This document shows positions 44,156 through 52,844 of a stretch of DNA of 64,000 nt, in pieces; the first letter of the stretch is position 1, and the number at the start of each line of letters is the position of its first letter. The stretch is from Burkholderiaceae bacterium. Its GTDB lineage: Bacteria; Pseudomonadota; Gammaproteobacteria; Burkholderiales; Burkholderiaceae_C. The notes beneath the pieces were generated by a model that worked only from the letters and a program-made list of their open reading frames with translations, was not told the DNA's origin and did no database searches. The position numbers and the translations under genes were made by a program. The stretch is from assembly GCA_023954035.1 (NCBI GenBank), contig JAMLIT010000011.1, positions 1 through 64,000 on the forward strand, read 5' to 3'.

Positions 44156-45397
44156 ATGTTGAACCCTCCTGAAACCTTGAAGCCACCTGCCTTCCCGTAC
44201 CACGATTGGCCCGAGAACGTACCCCCTTCACAGCAGCTTGTGGCCCTGTACTTGACCCTTCCAAGCCACAGGGAGAACGTCCATAGGATGGTTGAACTTC
44301 TCAGGGCGGGAACCACTGCCAGAGCCTTCATGAATCACCCGCATCTAGGGCTTCGCAAGCTGGGCAACTGGCATAAAGACCGGGCGAAGTCATTTGCACG
44401 CGCAGCCCATCGCGGCCCCCATTCTCCCGAGCTTGAAGAGTGGCCCGCTATCGCGTGGCATTTGGGGCCATGTCCCCTTATGGGCCGTCAAGCCTCAGTT
44501 CACCGCATTGATGATCTTCAGTCTTACACCATCGGATTTTTGGAGTGGGCAGATAAAGGGGTGCAGGCCGTGGAGAAAGCATCAGACAAGCCGGAATCCG
44601 GCTGCAAGGTGAAATGGCAAGGCAAGTACATTTCCGACCGTCAGTTAATTGACAAACTCAAGTCATTGGGCATTGTCAAAACAGAATTGAGCGTTCGCAA
44701 GTTTCGCCAGAATAACAAGACAAAACATCCCAATTTAGACGCTTTGCACGATGCCATGCTTCAAAAATGGGGAGCGCTTGAAGCTGCACAGGCCAAACCA
44801 TTCAAATATTTGCCTGATTTTCTGGGGGATGCGCCCCCGATATCTGGAATCCATCCTGCCCACGAATGGGAGCGCCTATTCAAGGTGCATAAAGCCCTGA
44901 GGCTACCCCGGCTGGAAATTCAGCGAAAGGTGGCATTGGAGCTTGAGGCAGACATTTCAAAGACGCTTGCCCGCATCGGGAGCGATGCCAGCGTATACAG
45001 AGAGCGCCTGGAAAATGATCTTCAGATCACGCAAGGATTCATCCGCAAGGTGCGTGACAAGATCAAAGATATGACCTTGAAGCAGGCTCACCATCTGCAC
45101 TCACTGCATATTTCAGAAAATCCAGATCAACAATTTCAGATGCAGCCCGTAGGCTTTCGCCACAAACCCGCGCCACCAGCACCGGTAGCGCTGCCATTTT
45201 GGGCAGACCCAGCGGTGAAGATATGCACCATTGCAGACCTTGAAGAGTGGCGAGCAAAAGCCGAAGCGGGGGAGGAAGGGGCATATTTTCGTGCGAAGCT
45301 CCCTTACAGCCAATGGTTTGATGGCCCTGCACTGATTCAAATGGAAAAAGAACGTGAAGAGCAGATGCTGGAATTATTTAAAATCATCAATAGCTAA
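44156..45397 (+). CDS. 413-aa orphan protein of the island (replication-protein candidate)
   Basis: No family is recognised. The 413-aa protein has Trp/His-rich N-terminal parts (FPYHDWPENVPPSQQLVALY, LRKLGNWHKDRAKSFARA), a possible helix-turn-helix (ISDRQLIDKLKSLGIVKTEL), a long helical charged region (LEIQRKVALELEADISKTLA) and a Glu-rich end. It has no Walker motif, so if it takes part in replication it would be as an origin binder rather than a helicase. The basis for that idea is only the iteron-like repeats just before it. Start ATG at 44156, 8 bp after TAATCGAACCAT. Confidence 0.6.
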   Translation: MLNPPETLKPPAFPYHDWPENVPPSQQLVALYLTLPSHRENVHRMVELLRAGTTARAFMNHPHLGLRKLGNWHKDRAKSFARAAHRGPHSPELEEWPAIAWHLGPCPLMGRQASVHRIDDLQSYTIGFLEWADKGVQAVEKASDKPESGCKVKWQGKYISDRQLIDKLKSLGIVKTELSVRKFRQNNKTKHPNLDALHDAMLQKWGALEAAQAKPFKYLPDFLGDAPPISGIHPAHEWERLFKVHKALRLPRLEIQRKVALELEADISKTLARIGSDASVYRERLENDLQITQGFIRKVRDKIKDMTLKQAHHLHSLHISENPDQQFQMQPVGFRHKPAPPAPVALPFWADPAVKICTIADLEEWRAKAEAGEEGAYFRAKLPYSQWFDGPALIQMEKEREEQMLELFKIINS

Positions 45398-45408
45398 AAC
45401 ATGAAATA

Positions 45409-45430
45409 GGATAAACCTGCAATCATTGCA
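45409..45430. repeat. 22-bp palindromic repeat, copy B (probable operator)
   Basis: Identical to 43412-43433, with the core TGCAATCATTGCA at 45418-45430. It lies 12 bp after the stop of the 413-aa gene and upstream of the phage-protease-like gene; a TATAAT at 45475-45480 follows, so a regulator here could control that promoter. Confidence 0.75.
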
Positions 45431-45474
45431 AAACGCGCCGCACCCTATCAGTTGAATATCCACCCACCAAGGTT

Positions 45475-45480
45475 TATAAT
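45475..45480 (+). promoter_or_regulatory. -10 box before the disrupted phage-like gene
   Basis: TATAAT in GGTTTATAATCGAACCATC. The AATCGAACCAT part is also found at 44138-44148, just before the 413-aa gene. A -35 is weak (TTGAAT at 45452-45457, 17-nt spacing). Confidence 0.6.
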
Positions 45481-45880
45481 CGAACCATCTTAACGCACCC
45501 GCAGAGTAACGCCATGAAAATCAAAGCCGTAGCAAAAGAGCTTAAAAATGCTGATGTACGCTTTATTTCGCTGGTTAAGCGTGGCGCAAACCGCATCCCG
45601 TTTCGCATCCTTAAAACCGATAGCAAAGAGGGAACTCAAATGATCGACTTAGCAAACCTCAGCCCCGTTTTGAAGGGCGAGAAAACCCGCATCGTTCCCC
45701 GTGAGGAAAAGGTGCTGAAAGCCGTAAATACACGGAGTTTTGCCCAAATTCTGGGGGCGAGCGTTTCCCGTGATATTGGCACTCCACCCCCACCCGTAAA
45801 GATTGCCCCCGCCCCGATTGTTAGCGCCGGAGTAATACTGACCCACCCCGTCGACGTAAAACTGACCCACCTGGGAGAGG

Positions 45881-47691
<1,811 letters not shown>

Positions 47692-48261
47692 GCGGTGCCG
47701 CGCGCTGCCCGGCCGCTACGGGCTACGCCCTACGCGCCCGAGCAGCGCAATCGAAGGAGCCCGGGTGGGTCAGATTTACTTCGGCGATCAGGCAGGAAAG
47801 TGGGTCAGAACTAAATCGGCGTTGACACCCGATAGCAGCAAAGCCAATTGCGAGCATCCAAGATACGCCGGTTGGCGTGGGCAAACCTATGCCACGGGCA
47901 TTCAACACGCCCAAACAACCCGCAAGCACGTTGCCAGCGGCAAGCCGTGACAACCCGGTTAGCTACCGCGACCTGCAACAAGCAATTGATGCCGCGATGT
48001 CAAAGCAGCGCGACGAAGCAAAGCGCGAAGCGTTTGAGCGTGGCCGTAGCGCCTTCAGCCGCATTCACAAGTCCACAGCACCCGACGCACCCAGCGGCAC
48101 GGGGAGCGCTTGGAGCTTGCGTAACGCATCCGGCAAGCTGGTGCAGTCCGTGCTTGGTGGGGCTTCCCGTAAGACAGATGCACCCTTGCCAGCCAACAGC
48201 GCATGGCGTCCTATGTCTGGTGCCAGCCTCAAGGGTTGAACGAACCCGAACGGATGCGAAT

Positions 48262-48702
48262 ATGCCCACCCTCACGCCACGCCAGCTACAGGCCGCAAGC
48301 CTGATTGCATCGGGTCAATCGCAACGGCAGGTAGCCAAGGCCGTGGGCGTGAGTTATCAGACCGTCAACGTGTGGGCGCAGACACCAGACTTCAGGCAAC
48401 AGGTACAGACCATCATTGGTGACGCCCACCAAGGCACCATCACCATGTTGCAAGGGCAGCGCCTGAAGGCCCTAGAGCAGCTTTCCAACTTGCTGGAAAC
48501 GGCACCCCCAGCAGTCAAGTTACAGGCCATCAGAACGGTTCTGGAGGCTACCAACAGCCTGCCGACACCAGCCGCACCAGCGCCAGCACGATCACCAGAA
48601 CAAGCCTCACATGATCGTCTGCGCGATGCGTTGATTGAAGCCACTGGCTGGCTGGTGGAGGAAGGCCACTTACCTGCACCGACCTATGCACTTCGTCACT
48701 GA
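48262..48702 (+). CDS. phBC6A51-type HTH protein (terminase-small-subunit-like)
   Basis: A 146-aa protein. The N-terminal helix-turn-helix (LTPRQLQAASLIASGQSQRQ, VAKAVGVSYQTVNVWAQTPD) matches the phBC6A51 / small-terminase-like group that recognises packaging sites. The rest is helical (ALEQLSNLLETAPPAVKLQA). It has no partner large terminase in the island, which fits a satellite that borrows one, or a remnant. Start ATG at 48262. Confidence 0.7.
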   Translation: MPTLTPRQLQAASLIASGQSQRQVAKAVGVSYQTVNVWAQTPDFRQQVQTIIGDAHQGTITMLQGQRLKALEQLSNLLETAPPAVKLQAIRTVLEATNSLPTPAAPAPARSPEQASHDRLRDALIEATGWLVEEGHLPAPTYALRH

Positions 48703-48976
48703 ATTCAGCCGCCCCGTGGTACTGGCCCTAGTCGCCATGGTGCTAGGCGCAAAGGGCTTGCGCAGCGCCAGCGCGGCAGAGACTTTACTGTTGATGCCAC
48801 CGGCAGAACTATGGCCCTTGGTGCTGGAAGCCTATGCGCAGAACAAAGCCGCATTTGAAGGCTTGCCCATGGGGATGCACGAACGCCTAGGCATGGAAGA
48901 GCGTCGGGCCATCCGCCTTGCCCTCACGCTGGGCAGTCTGCACCCGATCACCACCTTGTCACGCAAGGCCGCGTGA
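48686..48976 (+). CDS. hypothetical island protein
   Basis: A 96-aa protein starting MHFVTEFSRPVVLALVAMVL with one hydrophobic stretch at the N-terminus (signal anchor or short helix) and a helical body (PAELWPLVLEAYAQNKAAFE). The start overlaps the preceding gene by 17 bp. Not recognised; a longer start 17 codons earlier is possible. Confidence 0.5.
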   Translation: MHFVTEFSRPVVLALVAMVLGAKGLRSASAAETLLLMPPAELWPLVLEAYAQNKAAFEGLPMGMHERLGMEERRAIRLALTLGSLHPITTLSRKAA

Positions 48977-48979
48977 AGA

Positions 48980-49603
48980 TCACCACACGCCAGTGATGGA
49001 TGGTGCGCACGGAACCAATCGCTTTGGTGCCCCGTGGCTGTCGCCCATCATCATTTCCTTGAGCTTCTTTGGCGGGCGACTATGCCAAGTGGTGCAAACC
49101 TCGATCAAATCGGAGACCCCAATGGGCTGACGGTCTAGAAGTGATTCCGTCAGTTCCCGGTCATGCTGAAGGTAGAACTCGCCCGCGTGCTGAATTTCCC
49201 CGATGCTGCCTTTGCAATCTTCCAAGCGCTTTTGCAGCATTTGGCGAGGCACAGGCCGTGTGTAGCCATCCTCACGCATAGCAACGCCCAGGATGGGGGC
49301 CATGAAGTCGATAAGCCAGCCGTCGCACTCAACCCACGCATGGAATGCATCGCTGTCGCTTTCCTTGTCGCCTCCCATGCGCCCATACACGGCAACATCC
49401 GCTGATGCTTCATCAATCATCATCGCCATGCACCCAGCGCTGAGCGTAGCAGGCAATCGGTAGGTATCTCTGAGGATCAGTGTCCCTGCTGCGGCAAAGA
49501 GCAAGCAAGCCCGATGCGTCACCGCAATTTCGGTGGCTTGAAGCACGCTATAGACAACTTCGTAGATACGTTGATAGTCAGGCAGTGGCAACAGAGGGCG
49601 CAT
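48980..49603 (-). CDS. DUF2026-like protein with a Cys-His-Asp pattern
   Basis: A 207-aa protein, the only minus-strand gene of the island. It begins MRPLLPLPDYQRIYEVVYSV, then THRACLLFAAAGTLILRDTY (Cys at the head of a helix), AFHAWVECDGWLIDFMAPIL (His followed by Asp), which is the order of catalytic residues in transglutaminase/papain-like folds. I recall such proteins as DUF2026, but cannot check. A peptidase or amidase role is inferred. It ends 3 bp from the gene at 48976 (convergent). As the last gene before the right att it may be the cargo gene. Confidence 0.65.
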   Translation of the reverse strand: MRPLLPLPDYQRIYEVVYSVLQATEIAVTHRACLLFAAAGTLILRDTYRLPATLSAGCMAMMIDEASADVAVYGRMGGDKESDSDAFHAWVECDGWLIDFMAPILGVAMREDGYTRPVPRQMLQKRLEDCKGSIGEIQHAGEFYLQHDRELTESLLDRQPIGVSDLIEVCTTWHSRPPKKLKEMMMGDSHGAPKRLVPCAPSITGVW

Positions 49604-49622
49604 GGCAGGGGTTCCGCTGGAA

Positions 49623-49649
49623 ATCTGGCAAATTTCTGGCAAAAAATCT
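49623..49649. repeat. integrase arm-type sites near the right end
   Basis: ATCTGGCAAA and TTCTGGCAAA lie in tandem about 70-95 bp inside the right att. The same motif occurs near the left end at 41141-41150 (TTCTGGCAAA) and in tandem at 41254-41275. They look like binding sites of the integrase arm domain. Confidence 0.65.
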
Positions 49650-49665
49650 TCCAGTGAAAGGCAAG

Positions 49666-49701
49666 AAAAAAGCACCTACTGCGTTACCGCTGTAAGTGCT
49701 T
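49666..49701 (-). terminator. island-borne replacement terminator for tRNA-Lys
   Basis: AAGCACCTAC (49670-49679) pairs with GTAAGTGCTT (49692-49701) with one G-U step, and a T run follows on the minus strand (49666-49671). It lies 18 bp downstream of the tRNA 3' end on that strand. The native terminator is now 8.6 kb away at 41035. Confidence 0.7.
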
Positions 49702-49718
49702 GATTCTTCTTAATATTT

Positions 49719-49767
49719 TGGTGGGTCCTGAGTGACTCGAACACTCGACCTACGGATTAAGAGTCCG
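49719..49767 (-). repeat. attachment-site copy (attR-like), inside the intact tRNA-Lys
   Basis: The 49-bp counterpart of 41077-41125, with one mismatch in the T loop. It is the 3' portion of the intact tRNA gene, so the gene is regenerated on this side of the element. Confidence 0.92.
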
Positions 49768-49794
49768 CTGCTCTACCAACTGAGCTAAGAACCC
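49719..49794 (-). tRNA. tRNA-Lys (anticodon CTT)
   Basis: 76 nt including an encoded CCA. Acceptor GGGTTCT / AGGACCC with discriminator A, D arm AGCTCAGTTGGTAGAGC, anticodon arm GCGGA-CTCTTAA-TCCGT (anticodon CTT), T arm GAGTG-TTCGAGT-CACTC. All stems are intact. It is the integration site of the island. Confidence 0.97.
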
Positions 49795-49831
49795 ACTTCA
49801 AAATCGTTTCTGCGCCGTGGCAGAGAGCGAA

Positions 49832-49837
49832 ATTATA
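49832..49837 (-). promoter_or_regulatory. -10 box of tRNA-Lys
   Basis: TATAAT on the minus strand (GGCTATAATTTCG), 38 nt before the tRNA. TGGCCA at 49854-49859 is a moderate -35 with 16-nt spacing, touching the end of the dehydrogenase gene's downstream side. Confidence 0.65.
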
Positions 49838-49860
49838 GCCAGAAAACAGGCCCTGGCCAG

Positions 49861-50748
49861 CTACTGCATTGCATTGCGGCTGGCGAGCTCCACGAACAGG
49901 CCGCTGTGGTCAAGTTCGCCCAGGCCGTGCTCGACGCTTTGGGCGTAGAGCGCTTCGAGCAGCGCAGTGACGGGCGCATCAAAGCCGATTTCCCGTGCCG
50001 TAGCGAGCACGTTGCGCAGGTCCTTGAGTTGCACGTTCATGCTGCCGCGCGGAGCGAAGTCGCGCTCGACCATGCGCTGACCGTGCAACTGCAAAATGCG
50101 GCTGTCGGCAAAGCCGCCCCCGATGGCTTCGCGCACTTTGCCCATGTCGGCGCCACCTTTGGCGGCAAACAGCAGGGCCTCGGCCACGGCGCCGATGGTG
50201 ATGCCGACAATCATCTGGTTGGCCAGCTTCGCCAATTGCCCGGCACCATGCGGCCCGACCAGCGTTGCGCGTCCCAAGACCTGAAAGATGGCTTGCGCCC
50301 GCTGGAAGTCGGCCAGCCTGCCGCCCACCATGATCGCCAGCGTTCCGGCCTCTGCGCCGACGGTGCCGCCCGAGACTGGGGCATCCAGGTGGCTCACGCC
50401 CAGTTCGCTCAGGCGGGCGGCGTGATCGCGCGCCTCGCGCGGCTGGATGGAGGCCATGTCAATGAACAGACTTCCGGGCGCCATCGCCGCCGCCGCGCCC
50501 TGCTCGAACAGAACCTCACGGACGACCGAGCCATTTTCAAGAAAGCTGATGGTGATGTCGGCCTGGGCGCTCGCTTCGGCTGCACCTGCGCAAGCCACCG
50601 CTCCGTCATCGGCCAGCAGCAGGGCTTTGGCGGGGGTGCGGTTCCAGGCGCGCACGGGCAAACCCGCCTGCAGCAGGCGCCTGCCGGCGCGCAAGCCCAT
50701 CAGGCCAACGCCCAGCAGCGCGATGCGGGGAGGGGGACGGTCGGACAT
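49861..50748 (-). CDS. NAD(P)-dependent 3-hydroxyisobutyrate-dehydrogenase-type oxidoreductase
   Basis: Beta-hydroxyacid dehydrogenase, 295 aa: Rossmann GVGLMGLRAGRRLLQAG at the N-terminus, substrate loop LDAPVSGGTVGAEAGTLAIM and catalytic Lys region GAGQLAKLANQMIVG. Members act on 3-hydroxyisobutyrate, tartronate semialdehyde, glyoxylate and others; the substrate cannot be told. Start MSDRPPP chosen; an earlier start is possible. Confidence 0.9.
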   Translation of the reverse strand: MSDRPPPRIALLGVGLMGLRAGRRLLQAGLPVRAWNRTPAKALLLADDGAVACAGAAEASAQADITISFLENGSVVREVLFEQGAAAAMAPGSLFIDMASIQPREARDHAARLSELGVSHLDAPVSGGTVGAEAGTLAIMVGGRLADFQRAQAIFQVLGRATLVGPHGAGQLAKLANQMIVGITIGAVAEALLFAAKGGADMGKVREAIGGGFADSRILQLHGQRMVERDFAPRGSMNVQLKDLRNVLATAREIGFDAPVTALLEALYAQSVEHGLGELDHSGLFVELASRNAMQ

Positions 50749-50889
50749 GGTGGGCTCCCAAAGAGGTTCTGTGGCCATCATGGTGCGCCAGCGCCCCTGC
50801 TGGCTGTCATCTGGCTTGCAGCTTGTATGCGCCGGCGTTCAAGGTGTTTTGCGCTTTTCCCCACCACACTCGCGCCGAGCACGGCTTGC

Positions 50890-51867
50890 TTACATCAGCA
50901 AATGCTCGCCAGCGTTGTCCCCGCCCAGGATGACATAGTTGACTTTGCGGATGTCCATCAGACGCGTGCCGCCCGAGTAGCTGATGGAGCTTTGCACGTC
51001 CTGCTCCATCTCGATCAGCGTATCGGCGAGCGTGCCCTTGATGGGCTCGAGGATGCGCTTGCCCTCCACATGGCGGTATTCGCCCTTGTTGAAGTCGCTG
51101 GCCGAGCCGTAGTACTCCTTGTAGAGCTGGCCATCGACTTCCACCGTCTTGCCCGGGGACTCCTCGTGCCCCGCAAAAAGCGAGCCAATCATCACCATGC
51201 TGGCGCCGAAACGCACGCTCTTGGCGATGTCGCCATGGCTGCGGATGCCGCCGTCGGCAATGATGGGCTTGGTCGCCACGCGCGCGCACCACTTGAGCGC
51301 CGAAAGCTGCCAGCCGCCAGTGCCAAAACCGGTCTTGAGCTTGGTGATGCACACCTTGCCGGGCCCGACGCCAACCTTGGTGGCGTCGGCTCCCCAGTTT
51401 TCCAGGTCGATCACCGCCTCGGGTGTGGCGACGTTGCCGGCGATGACGAAGGCCCGCGGCAGCTTTTCCTTGAGGTGGGCAATCATCGCGTGCACCGTCT
51501 CGGCGTGTCCGTGCGCGATGTCGATGGTGATGTATTCGGGCGACAACCCTTCGGCCACCAGGCGCGAGACGGTCTCGTAGTCGGGCGCCTTGACGCCCAG
51601 CGAAATCGAGGCGTACACCCCGCGCTCGGTCATGCTTCGAACGAATCGCACATTGTCGAAGTCGAAGCGATGCATCACGTAAAAATAACCTGCGCGGGCC
51701 ATCCATTCGCAGATCGCCTCGTTCACCACGGTTTTCATGTTGGAGGGCACGACCGGCAGGCGAAAGCGCCGCCCGCCCAGTTCCACGCTGGCATCGCACT
51801 CGGCGCGGCTTTGCACGCGGCACTTGCGCGGCAGGAGCAGCACGTTGTCGTAGTCGAAGATTTCCAT
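50890..51867 (-). CDS. guaC: GMP reductase
   Basis: Converts GMP to IMP with NADPH for purine recycling. The 325-aa protein has [18 protein letters not shown] at the N-terminus, the active-site loop [17 protein letters not shown] with the catalytic Cys, [20 protein letters not shown] and [20 protein letters not shown]. No CBS domains, which separates it from IMP dehydrogenase. Separate transcription unit; the terminator at 51998 lies upstream and belongs to the previous gene. Confidence 0.95.
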   Translation of the reverse strand: MEIFDYDNVLLLPRKCRVQSRAECDASVELGGRRFRLPVVPSNMKTVVNEAICEWMARAGYFYVMHRFDFDNVRFVRSMTERGVYASISLGVKAPDYETVSRLVAEGLSPEYITIDIAHGHAETVHAMIAHLKEKLPRAFVIAGNVATPEAVIDLENWGADATKVGVGPGKVCITKLKTGFGTGGWQLSALKWCARVATKPIIADGGIRSHGDIAKSVRFGASMVMIGSLFAGHEESPGKTVEVDGQLYKEYYGSASDFNKGEYRHVEGKRILEPIKGTLADTLIEMEQDVQSSISYSGGTRLMDIRKVNYVILGGDNAGEHLLM

Positions 51868-51997
51868 AAAGATTCCAAGCTCCGTAGAAGGCCGCAAAGG
51901 CAAACGCTGCCCTGCGGTGGGCGCTTGGCCTGGCCCCGGTGTTTTGCGAGGGGCCTGCGAGGAGACCACCCGAGCCCTGCTTGCGCAGGCGCAAAAA

Positions 51998-52026
51998 AAC
52001 CGGGCGCCAAGAAACTTGGGCCCGGT
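51998..52026 (-). terminator. terminator of the 52081-52818 gene
   Basis: AACCGGGC and GCCCGGT form the lower stem, with CCAAG/CTTGG above and an AAA loop. On the minus strand an eight-T run follows (TTTTTTTTGCG). Confidence 0.85.
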
Positions 52027-52080
52027 GGTTGATTCTACAAGCAATGCCCAGCTGCTGCCGGTGTGGCGCTGCCAATGGGG

Positions 52081-52818
52081 CTAGGTTGGGTTCGCCAGAC
52101 ACTGCGCCACGGCTGTCGCGACCACCTGGCCGTCGCGGTCCTCCATCCAGCCGATCACTGCCAGGCGGCTCGGGTCGGTGCTGGGCGCCAGTTGCATGGC
52201 GCGGCGCTCTATCCAGCGGGTGCCGCGCGGCAAACCCGTACGCTCATTTTTTAATAGCTGATTGCCCTCGTCCCACGTGCGCTGGAACAGGTTTCGGACC
52301 AGATTTCTTTCCACGGCCGTGCCTTCCGTTCCGGCGCCAACCTGCTCCACCAGCGCGATCGAAACGGTCCACGGGCCGTGCTCCCTGGATGGCAGGTCGC
52401 CGAGATAACTGACGTCGGCACCGACGTAGCCGCTGACCGCCGGCCCGAACGACACGCGCAGGTGCCCGGCGGGTGGGCGCGCAGCCGCCGTGCTGACGTG
52501 CACGGCGCTGGTGGCAGGCGGCTGGCGGCCAAGGGCCTGCAGCCGCAGGAGTGCCTCCGGTCGCGCGGCGGCCGAAAGCGGGGCATCGTCGCCGGCCGCC
52601 GTAGGGACGATCCAGTCGAGCACCGCAGCGCTCGGGCCGGGTGCCAATCGGGTGCCTTGCCAGCAGTCGGTGCAGTCGGCGCTCAGGAAGCGCTCGACCA
52701 GCACCCGCGGCGCGGATGCGCCGTCGCTGCTGCAGGCGTTTTGGGCCGACACCAGCGGCCCCTGAAGGGCCAACAGCCCAACAAGCAGCCGCGGCACAGT
52801 GCGTACGAAGAAGTGCAT
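52081..52818 (-). CDS. exported thioredoxin-like (CxxC) protein
   Basis: A 245-aa protein with a signal peptide (MHFFVRTVPRLLVGLLALQG, cleavage near VSA) and an early CxxC in VERFLSADCTDCWQGTRL, as in thioredoxin-like periplasmic proteins of the DUF1223 kind. The rest is beta-rich (GHLRVSFGPAVSGYVGADVS). No known partner nearby. Residues about 177-191 (QRTWDEGNQLLKNE) come from a dispersed repeat copy. It is divergent from uvrD, with 26 bp between the start codons. Confidence 0.7.
   Translation of the reverse strand: MHFFVRTVPRLLVGLLALQGPLVSAQNACSSDGASAPRVLVERFLSADCTDCWQGTRLAPGPSAAVLDWIVPTAAGDDAPLSAAARPEALLRLQALGRQPPATSAVHVSTAAARPPAGHLRVSFGPAVSGYVGADVSYLGDLPSREHGPWTVSIALVEQVGAGTEGTAVERNLVRNLFQRTWDEGNQLLKNERTGLPRGTRWIERRAMQLAPSTDPSRLAVIGWMEDRDGQVVATAVAQCLANPT
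52245..52290 (-). repeat. dispersed in-gene repeat, copy 9
   Basis: In the sense of the gene: CAGCGC, 19 nt, AGCTATTAAAAAATGAGC. Translated QRTWDEGNQLLKNE, in the same frame as the DUF2782 copy (QRTLDNPNQLSNTE). The left GGC arm is not kept, so this is the most degraded copy. Confidence 0.6.
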
Positions 52819-52844
52819 GGAGCCTCGCTTTCTACAATTGGCGC

